Assembly: GCF_007671675.1 (NCBI RefSeq)
Contig: NZ_VCGW01000001.1
Coordinates: 806,001 to 870,000, forward strand
Source: Marinobacter maritimus
Lineage (GTDB): Bacteria > Pseudomonadota > Gammaproteobacteria > Pseudomonadales > Oleiphilaceae
DNA length: 64,000 bases
Direction: 5' to 3'
This document shows positions 1 to 9,752 of this stretch, one piece after another. A model generated the notes under the pieces. That model was not told the DNA's origin. It was given only the letters and a program-made list of their open reading frames with translations, and searched no databases. The position numbers and the translations under genes were made by a program. How positions within the stretch are numbered: position 1 is the first letter of the stretch; the number at the start of each line of letters is the position of its first letter.

Positions 1-11
1 GACAGTCCTCA

Positions 12-53
12 CGCCCATATAAGATAGTAATTGATTACTATCTTATATGGGCG
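12..53. repeat. Perfect 19-bp inverted repeat (hairpin)
   Basis: Positions 12-30 and 35-53 are exact reverse complements around a 4-base TTGA loop, with an AT-rich centre and GC-rich ends. No T-run follows on either strand, so it is not a typical intrinsic terminator unless the flank outside the window matters. It could be a terminator core for the gene left of the window, an operator, or a mobile-element palindrome. No transposase lies nearby in the window. Confidence 0.6.
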
Positions 54-195
54 CTCTAAAACACGCAATGGAATATCCAGATCGGCGTCCGTGTCGACTC
101 CTTGGTAAAAAGAGCGAACAATGGTATTTTTCGTGGCGCTTCTTGGTGTACCCAGTGTCGTATTTGTATAGGGCGCTATCAGCAGAGTTGCGTTT
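54..195. other. Stretch before tadA without a recognised gene
   Basis: No protein that I recognise is encoded here. Short open frames exist on both strands but look like chance frames. No clear -35/-10 pair is visible ahead of tadA. Confidence 0.4.
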
Positions 196-699
196 ATGCC
201 GAATATACAGAACATTGACGAATACTGGATGGCCCGGGCACTGACACTGGCAGCTCGTGGGGCTTCCCAGGACGAGGTCCCTGTCGGCGCAGTTGTCGTC
301 CGTGATGGCAAAGAGCTGGGTACAGGCTTTAATGTACCAATTACCGGGTGTGATCCCACTGCCCACGCTGAGATATGCGCACTGCGTGATGCGGCGGCGA
401 GGGCAGGGAATTACCGGCTTACCGGAGCTACCCTCTACGTTACTCTTGAACCCTGCACCATGTGCGTTGGCGCCATTGTGCACAGCCGTATCAGCCGGCT
501 TGTATACGGTGCCCGTGAGCCCAAGGCGGGCGCCATTGAATCGGCTCGGCGTACACTGGATGAGCCTCATTTGAACTGGCAAGTAGACGTTGTGGGTGGC
601 ATCCTGCCGGATGATTGTAGCCAGATTATCAGTGATTTTTTCAGCCGCCGGCGGGCAGAAATCCGGCAGCGGCGCAAACAGAGTTCAGGGAAGGAGTAG
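196..699 (+). CDS. tadA: tRNA-specific adenosine-34 deaminase TadA
   Basis: Deaminates adenosine-34 to inosine in tRNA-Arg(ACG), so that it can read several arginine codons; cytoplasmic and normally essential. The 167-residue protein is of normal length and has the zinc-dependent deaminase signature: HAE at residues 57-59 supplies one zinc ligand and the catalytic Glu, and PCTMC at 86-90 supplies two Cys ligands. The C-terminus is rich in Arg and Lys (RRRAEIRQRRK), suited to RNA binding. The gene ends 6 bases before galE, so the two are probably cotranscribed, although their functions are unrelated. Other cytidine-deaminase-fold enzymes are possible, but the length and motif spacing fit TadA well. 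Confidence 0.93.
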   Translation: MPNIQNIDEYWMARALTLAARGASQDEVPVGAVVVRDGKELGTGFNVPITGCDPTAHAEICALRDAAARAGNYRLTGATLYVTLEPCTMCVGAIVHSRISRLVYGAREPKAGAIESARRTLDEPHLNWQVDVVGGILPDDCSQIISDFFSRRRAEIRQRRKQSSGKE

Positions 700-705
700 T
701 TCTGC

Positions 706-1701
706 ATGAAAGTACTAGTAACCGGCGGGGCCGGGTACATTGGCAGCCATGTGGTGCGCCAGTTGGCAGAGGCCGGGCACGATATTGTTGTACTCGATAA
801 CCTATCGACCGGTTACCGCTGGGCTGTAACCGCCGGTGAGCTGGTGATCGGTGATCTGTCGAACGAAGCCGATATTGACCAGGTTTTCTCCAATCACCGG
901 TTTGAGGCGGTCTTGCACTTTGCTGCCAATATCGTGGTGCCGGAGTCTGTCAGCAACCCGCTCAAGTACTACGGTAATAACACCCGCAATACGCTGAACC
1001 TGCTCAAGGCTGTCGACAAGTACAAGGTTCCGTACATGGTGTTTTCATCAACCGCTGCGGTTTATGGAATGCCAGAGCAGACGGTTCTTACGGAAGACCT
1101 TCCTCTTGCGCCGATCAATCCTTACGGCGCATCCAAGATGATGAGCGAGCGGATGATCACGGATCTCGCCGCAGCTTCCGGCCTGAATTATGTTGTACTG
1201 CGTTACTTCAACGTGGCTGGTGCCAACCCGGATGGTTTGCTGGGGCAGGCGACACCTGAAGCGACTCACCTGATCAAAGTGGCCTGTGAGTGCGTAACCG
1301 GGCAGCGCGACGGCATGAGTATATTCGGCACGGATTACGACACCAGCGACGGCACCTGTGTGCGCGATTACATTCATGTGGAAGATCTCGCCAGTGCCCA
1401 CGTCATGGCTCTGGACTACATGGCCAATGGTGGCGAATCAAAAATCATGAACTGTGGCTATGGCCGCGGCTTCACTGTGCGTGAAGTGATCGACGTGGTG
1501 CGCAAGCAATCCGGTGTCGACTTCCCGGTGACCGAAGTAGGCCGCCGCGCTGGTGATCCGGCAGCGCTAATGGCAGATAATGCTCTCATTAAAAAGACCC
1601 TGGGCTGGCAGCCTGCTTATGACGATCTCGAAACGATTGTCGGCACCGCATTGGCCTGGGAAGCAATCTGGCAGAAGAAGAAAGCTGAAGCTGGCCAGTA
1701 A
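706..1701 (+). CDS. galE: UDP-glucose 4-epimerase
   Basis: Interconverts UDP-glucose and UDP-galactose using tightly bound NAD, supplying galactosyl donors for surface polysaccharide. The N-terminal Rossmann motif GGAGYIG lies at residues 7-13, and the short-chain dehydrogenase Tyr-x3-Lys is Y140/K144 in YGASK. The 331-residue length is close to the usual 338. AAGGAG stands just upstream of the ATG. It is followed by ugd, so this start of the window is a small UDP-sugar cluster; galU, which makes the common precursor UDP-glucose, lies far away at 54252-55091. Confidence 0.92.
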   Translation: MKVLVTGGAGYIGSHVVRQLAEAGHDIVVLDNLSTGYRWAVTAGELVIGDLSNEADIDQVFSNHRFEAVLHFAANIVVPESVSNPLKYYGNNTRNTLNLLKAVDKYKVPYMVFSSTAAVYGMPEQTVLTEDLPLAPINPYGASKMMSERMITDLAAASGLNYVVLRYFNVAGANPDGLLGQATPEATHLIKVACECVTGQRDGMSIFGTDYDTSDGTCVRDYIHVEDLASAHVMALDYMANGGESKIMNCGYGRGFTVREVIDVVRKQSGVDFPVTEVGRRAGDPAALMADNALIKKTLGWQPAYDDLETIVGTALAWEAIWQKKKAEAGQ

Positions 1702-1739
1702 GACTTTTTTTAAAACTCTGAGATATCGGGATTTAACGG

Positions 1740-3080
1740 ATGAAAATAACGATTTTTGGTACCGGCTATGTTGGTCTTGTTACCGGAGCCTGCCTGGCTG
1801 ATGTTGGTCATGACGTACTTTGCATGGACGTTGACCAGGCAAAGATCGACAAGCTGAAGAATGGCCATATTCCTATTTATGAGCCCGGGCTTGAAGATAT
1901 CGTAAAGCACACGGTTGAAGCAGGGCGCCTGGCATTCACCACGGATGCGCAGGAGGCAGTGCAACACGGCAAGCTTCAGTTCATTGCAGTGGGCACGCCG
2001 CCGGACGAAGACGGCTCGGCAGATCTGCAGTATGTCACCGCAGTAGCCCGGTCTATTGGGCAGTACATGGACGACTACAAAGTCATCGTGGACAAGTCTA
2101 CCGTGCCAGTTGGCACCGGTGACAAGGTCAAGGCGGCCGTTCGGGCCCAACTCGACAGCCGTGGCCTGGAGCTTGAGTTTGATGTGGTCTCCAACCCGGA
2201 ATTCCTGAAAGAAGGGGCGGCGATCAACGATTTCATGAAGCCGGATCGTATCATTATTGGTACCGACAGCGATAAAGCGGCGGATGTGCTACGGGAAGTG
2301 TACTACCCGTTCAACCGCAACCACGATCGGATGATTTTCATGGATATCCGGTCCGCGGAGCTGACCAAGTACGCGGCCAATTCGATGCTGGCTACCAAAA
2401 TCAGTTTCATGAACGAGATTGCAAACCTGGCCGAGCGCCTGGGTGCTGATATTGAAGCGGTGCGCCGTGGCATAGGTTCAGACCCGCGCATTGGCTACCA
2501 CTTTATCTATCCGGGCTGCGGCTACGGCGGCTCCTGCTTCCCCAAAGACGTACAGGCTCTGGCACGCACGGCGGCCGATTGTGGTTACGACGCGCGTTTA
2601 CTGAACGCCGTAGAGGCAGTCAACTACGCCCAGAAGCACGTACTGTTCGACAAGATCAGCCACTATTTTGGCGGCAATCTGAAGGGCAAGGTCGTGGCAA
2701 TCTGGGGGCTGGCGTTCAAGCCAAATACCGACGACATGCGCGAAGCCTCAGCGCGCACGTTGATGGACGATCTTTGGAAAGCCGGCGCTACCGTTCAGGC
2801 GTTTGATCCGGAAGCCATGGAAGAGACCCAGCGTATCTACGGCGACCACGAAGGCTTGGCGCTGTGTGGCACGAAAGAACAGGCACTTCGCGGCGCGGAT
2901 GTGCTGGCGATTTGCACCGAATGGAAAGAGTTCCGCTCACCGGATTTTGCCTCGATTGCATCGGCGTTGCGTGAGCCGGTTGTGTTCGATGGCCGCAACC
3001 TTTACGAGCCGGAAATGCTGGAGCGTCACGATTTGATTTACTACGCCATCGGGCGTGGCCGTAACCAGTTTCATTCCTGA
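1740..3080 (+). CDS. ugd: UDP-glucose 6-dehydrogenase
   Basis: Oxidises UDP-glucose to UDP-glucuronate with two NAD. The protein has the expected three parts: an NAD-binding domain beginning FGTGYVGL (residues 6-13), a central helix with SNPEFLKEG (151-159), and the catalytic Cys266 within GGSCFPKD, followed by the UDP-binding domain. Its 446 residues are normal for the bacterial enzyme. It follows galE by 38 bases. UDP-glucuronate made here is the substrate of the epimerase at 38755-39762, which would form UDP-galacturonate. Confidence 0.94.
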   Translation: MKITIFGTGYVGLVTGACLADVGHDVLCMDVDQAKIDKLKNGHIPIYEPGLEDIVKHTVEAGRLAFTTDAQEAVQHGKLQFIAVGTPPDEDGSADLQYVTAVARSIGQYMDDYKVIVDKSTVPVGTGDKVKAAVRAQLDSRGLELEFDVVSNPEFLKEGAAINDFMKPDRIIIGTDSDKAADVLREVYYPFNRNHDRMIFMDIRSAELTKYAANSMLATKISFMNEIANLAERLGADIEAVRRGIGSDPRIGYHFIYPGCGYGGSCFPKDVQALARTAADCGYDARLLNAVEAVNYAQKHVLFDKISHYFGGNLKGKVVAIWGLAFKPNTDDMREASARTLMDDLWKAGATVQAFDPEAMEETQRIYGDHEGLALCGTKEQALRGADVLAICTEWKEFRSPDFASIASALREPVVFDGRNLYEPEMLERHDLIYYAIGRGRNQFHS

Positions 3081-3102
3081 TAAATCAGGGCAGGGAGCGA
3101 CG

Positions 3103-3534
3103 ATGACTCAAGGGCAGGAATACAAGCTTCACGAGCGGCTGGCAGCAGACACCATCAGCCTTGGCTACAGCAGGCTGTGCGAAATCCGGCTGATGAATGA
3201 TCAGACCTGGCCCTGGGTATTGCTGGTGCCGGCACTTGCCGGCATTCGTGAAATCTACGAGTTAAGCCCTGAGCAGCAACACCTGTTGATGCAAGAATCC
3301 TCTGCGCTCAGTCGTGGCATGATGGAAGTATTTGGTGGCGACAAGATGAACGTAGCGGCACTCGGAAACATGGTTCCCCAGTTGCACCTGCATCATATCG
3401 TTCGTTTTGAGGGTGACCCGGCCTGGCCTGGCCCCGTGTGGGGTAAACAGCCACCAGTTCCTTACGATGAGAACAGGCTGGCGGAGGTCAGACGGTCTCT
3501 GGCGCCTGTTTTGTCAGAGCTGGGTGCGACCTGA
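3103..3534 (+). CDS. HIT-domain (histidine triad) family protein
   Basis: Member of the HIT nucleotide-binding superfamily, usually hydrolases or transferases acting on nucleotide phosphodiesters or phosphoramidates; the substrate is unknown. The motif near the end reads QLHLHHIVR. It keeps two His of the triad and has Gln in the first position, as in a common gammaproteobacterial subgroup whose members also share the DPAWPGPVWG segment seen here. The ATG at 3103 is chosen because GGGAGCGA precedes it; an upstream in-frame start would overlap ugd. It converges on fabR with 23 bases between the genes. Confidence 0.82.
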   Translation: MTQGQEYKLHERLAADTISLGYSRLCEIRLMNDQTWPWVLLVPALAGIREIYELSPEQQHLLMQESSALSRGMMEVFGGDKMNVAALGNMVPQLHLHHIVRFEGDPAWPGPVWGKQPPVPYDENRLAEVRRSLAPVLSELGAT

Positions 3535-3550
3535 ATAGTTTCGTTTGCTA

Positions 3551-3572
3551 GCGTCGATCAGCGAATCGACGC
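3551..3572. terminator. Hairpin between convergent HIT gene and fabR
   Basis: Positions 3551-3558 and 3565-3572 form a perfect 8-bp stem with a 6-base loop, exactly where the two converging genes end; it includes the last codons of fabR. There is no U-run on either side, so any termination would be inefficient or would need other factors. Confidence 0.4.
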
Positions 3573-4181
3573 ATGCTTGGCCATCATCTGGGAGCCGATC
3601 AGGATCATTCTGAGTTCGGTTTTCAGTTTGGTTTTCAGCTCATCCCGCTCTTTCGGTGTGGCGTCCAGCGCTTCCGCCCCCTGATTGAACACCAGCGTTA
3701 CCATTGCCTCAGCAACTACCCGCGCATCTGACAACGGCTTGTGTTGTTCTTCCGCAAAGCGTCGCAGATCGTCAGCAAGCTCGGTCACGAAATGATCAAT
3801 CTCTGCTTTTATGGCTGTCCGGAAGGGTTTGGAGCCGCCGGTACGTTCCCGGAGCATTAAGCGGAACACGTTGGCGTTGTTGCCAAGATATTCCATGAAA
3901 GTCTCTACAGAGGTAGAGATGGCGCTGCCATCCCGGGCAATCCGCTTGCGCGCCTGGCGCATCAGTTGCCGCAGGGCGACGCCGCCTTCGTCGACCAACA
4001 CCAGCCCCAGCTCATCAAGATCTGCAAAGTGACGATAAAACGACGTTGGCGCGATTCCGGCCCCCCGCGCAACCTCCCGCAGGCTCAGGCTCCCGAAACC
4101 ACGGTCCGCACTCAGCTGGCCGAGTGCTGCGTCCATCAGTGTTCGCCGGGTGACGAGTTTCTGCTCGGCTCTGGTTGACAA
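3558..4181 (-). CDS. fabR: TetR-family repressor of unsaturated fatty acid synthesis (FabR)
   Basis: Represses fabA/fabB-type genes according to the ratio of unsaturated to saturated acyl-ACP. The N-terminal helix-turn-helix (residues about 33-52, [20 protein letters not shown]) and the DELGL segment after it are nearly identical to E. coli FabR, and the [19 protein letters not shown] stretch is also diagnostic. I place the start at the TTG at 4181 because GGAG lies 8 bases upstream and the first residues then align with the E. coli N-terminus. In-frame ATGs at 4214 and 4241 would add up to 20 residues but have poor ribosome sites. It is divergent from aspS. Confidence 0.88.
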   Translation of the reverse strand: MSTRAEQKLVTRRTLMDAALGQLSADRGFGSLSLREVARGAGIAPTSFYRHFADLDELGLVLVDEGGVALRQLMRQARKRIARDGSAISTSVETFMEYLGNNANVFRLMLRERTGGSKPFRTAIKAEIDHFVTELADDLRRFAEEQHKPLSDARVVAEAMVTLVFNQGAEALDATPKERDELKTKLKTELRMILIGSQMMAKHASIR

Positions 4182-4271
4182 GGTGGCGGCTCCAATGACA
4201 AATGAACGCTGCATTCTAGCGACATGCCCGCCGGGAGTCATCAGAACCCTTTAATTCCGGGCTAAACACGC

Positions 4272-4300
4272 CTGATTTCCCGCGCCGATATGTATATAAT
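4272..4300 (+). promoter_or_regulatory. Sigma-70 promoter ahead of aspS
   Basis: A perfect -10 TATAAT at 4295-4300 stands 17 bases after CTGATT (4272-4277), a partial match to the -35 consensus. It lies in the divergent fabR-aspS region and points toward aspS. Confidence 0.6.
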
Positions 4301-4385
4301 GGTGCGCTTTTCCAGTATGGTTTCTGCCCACTTGCTTGCCAGACATCATCATTAACTTTAGACATCAGACACTACGGGAACCGGT

Positions 4386-6188
4386 ATGCGCAGTCATTAT
4401 TGCGGTGGGATCAACGAATCTCACATTGATCAGGAAGTTACACTTTGCGGATGGGTACACCGCCGCCGTGACCATGGTGGGGTTATCTTCCTGGATCTGC
4501 GTGATCGGGACGGCATATCCCAGGTCGTGGTAGACCCGGATACTCCTGAAAGCTTTGCGCTTGCCGAGAAAGTGCGCAGCGAGTTTGTGGTAAAGATCAC
4601 AGGCCGCGTACGCCGTCGCCCGGCAGGTACTGAGAACAGCAACATGTCCACAGGCCAGGTTGAACTGCTCGGAAAAGAAGTGACGATTCTGAACGCTGCC
4701 GCTACGCCTCCGTTCCCGCTTGATGAGCATGTAGACGTGGGCGAAGACGTGCGTCTGCGCTACCGCTTTGTGGATCTGCGCCGCCCGGAAATGCTGAACC
4801 GCTTGCGCTTCCGTTCGCGGGTAACCAGCTACATCCGTAACTACCTCGACAGCAACGGCTTCATGGATGTGGAAACACCCATCCTGACCCGCGCAACACC
4901 GGAAGGCGCCCGTGATTACCTGGTGCCGAGTCGCACGCATGAGGGTTCCTTCTTTGCGCTTCCGCAATCGCCCCAGCTGTTCAAGCAAATGCTGATGGTG
5001 TCGGGTGTGGATCGTTATTACCAGATTGCCAAGTGCTTCCGTGACGAAGATCTGCGTGCAGACCGTCAGCCTGAGTTTACCCAGGTAGACATCGAAGCCT
5101 CGTTCATCAACGAAGAAGATCTGATGAGCCTGAACGAGGACATGATTCGCGCCCTGTTCAAAGACGTAATGAGCGTCGAGCTGCCAGCATTCCCGCGTAT
5201 GCCATACGCTGAAGCCATGGATCGTTTCGGCAGCGACAAGCCGGACCTGCGCATTCCGCTGGAGCTTCAGGACGTGGGTGATCTGGTCGCCGGCGTTGAT
5301 TTCAAGGTATTCGCTGGGCCGGCCAATGACCCGAAAGGCCGTGTAGCCGCGCTGCGCGTGCCCAAGGGCGGTGAGCTGAGCCGCAAGCAGATTGACGAGT
5401 ACACAAAATTTGTGGGTATTTACGGCGCCAAAGGCCTTGCCTATATCAAGGTAAATGACCTGGCTAAAGGCGTGGAAGGCTTGCAGTCGCCCATCGTCAA
5501 GTTTTTGGGTGATGACGTCGCCATGGCTGTTATTGAGCGCACCGGCGCTGAGGATGGCGATATTGTGTTCTTTGGCGCCGACAAGACCACGGTTGTGAAT
5601 GAAGCTCTTGGTGCCTTGCGTATCCGGGTCGGTCACGATCTGAACTTGTTAACCTGCGATTGGGCTCCGATGTGGGTCGTTGATTTCCCGATGTTCGAAG
5701 TGCTTCCTGATGGTGGCCTCACTGCCATACACCACCCGTTTACGGCGCCGAGCTGCAGCCCTGAAGAGCTGGCTGCGAATCCGGAAACGGCTCTGTCCCG
5801 CGCTTACGATATGGTTCTTAACGGCACTGAGCTGGGGGGCGGTTCCATTCGTATTCACAGTGACAAAATGCAGCAGGAAGTGTTCCGCATTTTAGGCATT
5901 AGTGAGGAAGAGTCTCGCGCCAAGTTCGGGTTCCTGCTCGACGCGCTCAAGTATGGGTGCCCGCCTCACGGCGGTCTGGCTTTTGGCCTGGATCGCCTGA
6001 TCATGCTGATGACCGGTTCCAGCTCGATTCGCGATGTGATCGCGTTCCCGAAAACCCAGAGCGCCACCTGCCTGATGACCCAGGCGCCGGGTGCAGTGGA
6101 TGAAAAGCAACTGCGCGAATTGCACATCCGCCTTCGTAAGCCGGTAAAAGCGCCTGAAGACAAGGTTTCTGAAATCGAAGATAAGTAA
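4386..6188 (+). CDS. aspS: Aspartate--tRNA ligase (probably non-discriminating)
   Basis: Class II synthetase that charges tRNA-Asp. The 600-residue bacterial-type protein has an N-terminal OB-fold anticodon domain, the catalytic core with motif 2 ([16 protein letters not shown]) and motif 3 ([11 protein letters not shown]), and the bacterial insertion domain between them. In the anticodon domain, His30 in RRRDHGG matches the His of the Pseudomonas aeruginosa enzyme, where E. coli has Leu. In Pseudomonas this residue is associated with also charging tRNA-Asn, so a GatCAB amidotransferase would be needed elsewhere; that is inference. ruvC follows after only 13 bases. Confidence 0.96.
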   Translation: MRSHYCGGINESHIDQEVTLCGWVHRRRDHGGVIFLDLRDRDGISQVVVDPDTPESFALAEKVRSEFVVKITGRVRRRPAGTENSNMSTGQVELLGKEVTILNAAATPPFPLDEHVDVGEDVRLRYRFVDLRRPEMLNRLRFRSRVTSYIRNYLDSNGFMDVETPILTRATPEGARDYLVPSRTHEGSFFALPQSPQLFKQMLMVSGVDRYYQIAKCFRDEDLRADRQPEFTQVDIEASFINEEDLMSLNEDMIRALFKDVMSVELPAFPRMPYAEAMDRFGSDKPDLRIPLELQDVGDLVAGVDFKVFAGPANDPKGRVAALRVPKGGELSRKQIDEYTKFVGIYGAKGLAYIKVNDLAKGVEGLQSPIVKFLGDDVAMAVIERTGAEDGDIVFFGADKTTVVNEALGALRIRVGHDLNLLTCDWAPMWVVDFPMFEVLPDGGLTAIHHPFTAPSCSPEELAANPETALSRAYDMVLNGTELGGGSIRIHSDKMQQEVFRILGISEEESRAKFGFLLDALKYGCPPHGGLAFGLDRLIMLMTGSSSIRDVIAFPKTQSATCLMTQAPGAVDEKQLRELHIRLRKPVKAPEDKVSEIEDK

Positions 6189-6201
6189 GCAGGGCATTGA
6201 T

Positions 6202-6729
6202 GTGGCGATTATTCTGGGTGTTGACCCCGGCTCAAGGATCACCGGTTACGGTATTATCCGCGCCGAGGGTCGGCACATAGAATATATCGATAGCGGGTGC
6301 ATCCGCTTGGGCGAAAAACCCATGGCAGAGCGCCTGCGAATCATTTTTCAGAGTCTGGTGAGCCTCATTGGCGAATACCGACCACAGGAATTTGCCATTG
6401 AGCAGGTTTTTATGGCGCGCAATCCCGATTCAGCCCTCAAGCTCGGGCAGGCTCGTGGAGCCGCAATCGTTGGCGCAGCCACCAGCGGCCTTGACGTGCA
6501 TGAATACTCCGCACGACAGGTCAAACAGGCTGTGGTTGGTAAGGGCAGTGCCGACAAATCCCAGGTACAGCACATGGTTCAGGTGCTGCTGTCACTTTCC
6601 CGCAAACCCCAGGCAGACGCCGCCGATGCCTTGGCAATTGCGTTGTGCCATGCCCACATGAATCAAAGCATTCTGAAAGTGGCCGGCGTAACGGGCAAGG
6701 CTCGCAGCGGGCGCGTGCGACAACAATAA
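6202..6729 (+). CDS. ruvC: Holliday junction resolvase RuvC
   Basis: Dimeric endonuclease that cuts Holliday junctions symmetrically during recombination, working with RuvAB. The protein opens with the RNase-H-fold motif GVDPGS, with catalytic Asp8, and has the later acidic residues in EQVF and [10 protein letters not shown]. Its 175 residues are the standard length. The start is a GTG. In Pseudomonas a yebC-type gene usually separates aspS and ruvC; here there is no room for one. Confidence 0.95.
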   Translation: MAIILGVDPGSRITGYGIIRAEGRHIEYIDSGCIRLGEKPMAERLRIIFQSLVSLIGEYRPQEFAIEQVFMARNPDSALKLGQARGAAIVGAATSGLDVHEYSARQVKQAVVGKGSADKSQVQHMVQVLLSLSRKPQADAADALAIALCHAHMNQSILKVAGVTGKARSGRVRQQ

Positions 6730-6759
6730 ACTGCTCTGCGGAGCGGCAGGAGGCAATCC

Positions 6760-7389
6760 TTGATAGGTCGTATCCGAGGTATTCTGGTCGAAAAGACACC
6801 CGGGCAGGCGTTGGTTGAGTGCGGCGGCCTGGGTTACGAAGTTGATATCCCTTTCACCACCTTCTTTAACCTGCCAGAACCCGGGCAGGAAGTTACCCTT
6901 CATACACATTTTGTGGTTCGCGAAGACGCCCAGAGTCTCTATGGCTTTGTTTCGCGACTGGATCGCAATCTGTTCCGGTTGCTGATCAAAGTGAACGGAG
7001 TAGGCCCGAAGATGGCGGCTGGCATTCTCTCAGGTCTTGATGCACAGCAGTTTATTCGCTGTGTGGAAGGGCGTGATATCAAGTCTCTGGTAAAGCTCCC
7101 GGGGGTTGGAAAGAAGACCGCTGAACGCCTGCTGATTGAAATGGCAGACCGCATTAGCCAGCTTGAAGGGCAGTTTATACCGGGGTCGTCAGCTATAGCA
7201 GAGTCCGCAAGCAGCACGTCCGAGTTGTCTTTCAACGCGCAGAACCCTGCAGACGAAGCTGAGGCAGCTCTGATAGCGCTCGGGTATAAGCCACAGGAAG
7301 CTGCTCGCGCGATCACCAAAGTGGCAGAAGAAGGTCTTTCCAGTGAAACCTTGATACGTCTGGCCCTGAGAAATATGATCCCGGCATGA
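6760..7389 (+). CDS. ruvA: Holliday junction DNA helicase subunit RuvA
   Basis: Tetrameric junction-binding subunit that loads RuvB motors for branch migration. The N-terminal OB fold is followed by two helix-hairpin-helix motifs at residues about 75-93 (KVNGVGPKMA) and 110-128 (KLPGVGKKTA), then a flexible linker and a C-terminal RuvB-binding domain. The TTG start at 6760 is set by GGAGG shortly upstream and by the conserved MIGRIRG opening. It lies between ruvC and ruvB. Confidence 0.95.
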   Translation: MIGRIRGILVEKTPGQALVECGGLGYEVDIPFTTFFNLPEPGQEVTLHTHFVVREDAQSLYGFVSRLDRNLFRLLIKVNGVGPKMAAGILSGLDAQQFIRCVEGRDIKSLVKLPGVGKKTAERLLIEMADRISQLEGQFIPGSSAIAESASSTSELSFNAQNPADEAEAALIALGYKPQEAARAITKVAEEGLSSETLIRLALRNMIPA

Positions 7390-7527
7390 TGACGTGACTT
7401 TAATGTGTCGCTTATGTAGCGCCAAACCTGTAGAGAGCGTAACGTGACACGCAGTGGGCTGTTTGTACAATTGGTTCACTCTGGTTTTAGGTGGCAGTCT
7501 ATTGATTCCCGATATACGGACGAGTAA

Positions 7528-8559
7528 ATGATTGAATCCGACCGACTGATCTCAGCCCGGGCCGGTGACAACGAAGAGGTTCAGGATCGCGCTATCCGAC
7601 CCGCGTTGCTCTCCGAGTACGTGGGGCAGCCTGCAGTTAGGGAACAGATGGACATCTTCATCTCGGCTGCCAGAGGGCGCCGGGAAGCGTTGGATCATGT
7701 TCTTGTTTTCGGGCCACCAGGGCTTGGTAAAACCACACTGGCGAATATCATTGCCAATGAAATGGGGGTGGCGATAAAGACTACCTCCGGCCCGGTTCTT
7801 GAAAAAGCCGGTGATCTGGCTGCGATGCTCACCAATCTTGAAGAGAACGATGTTCTCTTCATTGATGAAATACACCGGCTCAGCGCCGTGGTGGAAGAAA
7901 TACTGTACCCGGCCATGGAAGACTACCAGTTGGACATTATGATCGGCGAAGGGCCGGCAGCACGCTCGATCAAGCTGGATTTGCCACCCTTTACCCTGGT
8001 TGGGGCAACTACCCGGGCGGGTTTGCTGACATCTCCACTGCGGGATCGCTTCGGCATTGTGCAGCGTCTGGAGTTCTATAATACGGCGGATCTTACCCAC
8101 ATTATCGTTCGCTCCGCACGGCTTTCGGGTGTTGATATTGATGAAGAAGGTGCTTACGAGATAGCGCGCCGCTCACGTGGCACGCCTCGGATAGCCAATC
8201 GCCTGTTGCGGCGTGTGAGAGACTATGCCGAAGTGCGGGCCGACGGTCGCATCAACGCAGGCATCGCGGATCAGGCCCTGAATATGCTGAAGGTCGATAG
8301 CGAAGGCTTTGACCACATGGACCGCCGACTGCTGCTGGCGATGATTGAAAAATTTGATGGCGGCCCGGTGGGGGTTGAAAGCCTGGCAGCCGCAATCAGT
8401 GAGGAGCGTGGCACCATTGAGGATGTACTTGAACCTTTTCTGATTCAGCAAGGTTTTATAATGCGTACGCCCCGTGGCCGCATGGTCACATCCCACGCCT
8501 ATCAGCATTTTGGTATCGTGAGGGAAAGCTCAGGCTCAGAAGGAGTCCCCTTTGAGTGA
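7528..8559 (+). CDS. ruvB: Holliday junction DNA helicase motor RuvB
   Basis: Hexameric AAA+ ATPase that drives branch migration with RuvA. Walker A is GPPGLGKTT (residues 62-70), Walker B is DEIH (113-116), the sensor region is ATTRAG, and a winged-helix DNA-binding domain forms the C-terminus. Its 343 residues are standard. A 138-base gap separates it from ruvA, which may hold its own promoter, though I see no clear one. The stop overlaps the TTG start of ybgC. Confidence 0.96.
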   Translation: MIESDRLISARAGDNEEVQDRAIRPALLSEYVGQPAVREQMDIFISAARGRREALDHVLVFGPPGLGKTTLANIIANEMGVAIKTTSGPVLEKAGDLAAMLTNLEENDVLFIDEIHRLSAVVEEILYPAMEDYQLDIMIGEGPAARSIKLDLPPFTLVGATTRAGLLTSPLRDRFGIVQRLEFYNTADLTHIIVRSARLSGVDIDEEGAYEIARRSRGTPRIANRLLRRVRDYAEVRADGRINAGIADQALNMLKVDSEGFDHMDRRLLLAMIEKFDGGPVGVESLAAAISEERGTIEDVLEPFLIQQGFIMRTPRGRMVTSHAYQHFGIVRESSGSEGVPFE

Positions 8560-9013
8560 CGGCGAAGCGGCAGCAAAGTTCAGCTGGCCAGTCCGGGTTT
8601 ATATAGAAGACACAGATGCCGGCGGCATTGTTTTTCATGCCCGCTATCTGCATTACATGGAGCGCGCTCGCACTGAGTGGGTTCGTAGCTGCGGAGTGGG
8701 GCTCAGGGCAGGATTGGCTGAAAACATAAGCTACGTTGTACAGCGCTTGACGATTCACTACGCCGCACCGGCCAAGTTGGATGATGAGCTCATCGTTACG
8801 GCAGAGCCAGTGGCGTTCGGCCGGGTCTGGATGGAGTTCAGGCAAAGGGTTGTGCGGGTGCAGGATCAGAAGCAGCTGTGCGAGGCCGATGTAAAAGTCG
8901 CGTGTGTAGCGCTCGACAGCGGCCGGCCTATACGGTTACCGGAAAATATGCGGGGCCTGCTTGAGCAGGCCACACGTTTAAACGAAACAAAACACGACAT
9001 AAGCCAGGAGTAA
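8552..9013 (+). CDS. ybgC: Tol-Pal-associated acyl-CoA thioesterase YbgC
   Basis: Hot-dog-fold thioesterase with the signature [22 protein letters not shown]; the catalytic Asp is near residue 22. It hydrolyses acyl-CoA or acyl-ACP thioesters and is the customary first gene of the tol-pal operon. The start is a TTG at 8552, supported by AGGAG upstream and the 8-base overlap with ruvB, which implies translational coupling. Confidence 0.92.
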   Translation: MSDGEAAAKFSWPVRVYIEDTDAGGIVFHARYLHYMERARTEWVRSCGVGLRAGLAENISYVVQRLTIHYAAPAKLDDELIVTAEPVAFGRVWMEFRQRVVRVQDQKQLCEADVKVACVALDSGRPIRLPENMRGLLEQATRLNETKHDISQE

Positions 9014-9016
9014 GCG

Positions 9017-9703
9017 GTGGATTCGGAATTGTCAGTCTGGAGTCTGATTTCAAATGCCGGTGTGTTGGTGCAACTGGTTATGTTGTTGCTTGCAGCTGCA
9101 TCGGTGGTGTCATGGGCGCTCATCTTTCAACGCTACCAGGTGTTTCGCAAAGCCCGACAGGCGCAGCTCGCGTTTGAAGAGCGTTTCTGGTCCGGTATGG
9201 ATTTGGGGCAGCTCTACCGCGAAGTGAACGCTGAGCCCACACCCTTCTCTGGTTTGGAATCGTTGTTTCGGGCCGGCTTCAAAGAGTTTTCCCGGCTGCG
9301 TCAGCAAAGCCGCGACGCCGATGCCGTTATGGAAGGAACTCAGCGAGCCATGCGGGTTGCGTTTTCCCGCGAGCAGGAACGCCTTGAGGCGCATCTGCCG
9401 TTCCTTGCCACAGTTGGTTCCACAAGCCCCTATGTCGGCCTGTTCGGTACCGTTTGGGGCATTATGAATTCGTTTCGTGGTCTGGCGCAGGTTCAACAGG
9501 CTACGCTGGCTACGGTGGCGCCAGGCATTTCAGAAGCACTGATAGCGACCGCCATGGGCTTGTTTGCCGCGATTCCTGCGGTCATTGCCTATAACCGCTT
9601 CTCTACCAAGTCGGATGCGCTTCTGAAGAATTACGAAACCTTTGCCGATGAGTTTTCCAGCATTCTGCATCGTCGTGTTCATAATGCCGACAAGGGCGCA
9701 TAG
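9017..9703 (+). CDS. tolQ: Tol-Pal system proton channel subunit TolQ
   Basis: Inner-membrane protein that forms with TolR the proton-driven motor energising TolA, for outer-membrane constriction at division. Three membrane segments can be read at residues about 15-37, 135-155 and 168-192, the last two framing the conserved GLFGTVWGIM and EALIATAMGLFAAIPA channel motifs. The GTG start follows ybgC by 3 bases. Confidence 0.95.
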   Translation: MDSELSVWSLISNAGVLVQLVMLLLAAASVVSWALIFQRYQVFRKARQAQLAFEERFWSGMDLGQLYREVNAEPTPFSGLESLFRAGFKEFSRLRQQSRDADAVMEGTQRAMRVAFSREQERLEAHLPFLATVGSTSPYVGLFGTVWGIMNSFRGLAQVQQATLATVAPGISEALIATAMGLFAAIPAVIAYNRFSTKSDALLKNYETFADEFSSILHRRVHNADKGA

Positions 9704-9752
9704 TAGTGACCAGGGCAATGATGCTAACCGTTAACAGTCGGAGTGCAGCGCT

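Noticed and set aside
1..195. Small frames on both strands before tadA as genes
   Set aside because: No ribosome sites, no recognisable domains, and they run into tadA in other frames.
4365..5636. Long open frame on the minus strand opposite aspS
   Set aside because: It lies wholly opposite a conserved gene, has no family resemblance and is explained by codon bias of the coding strand.
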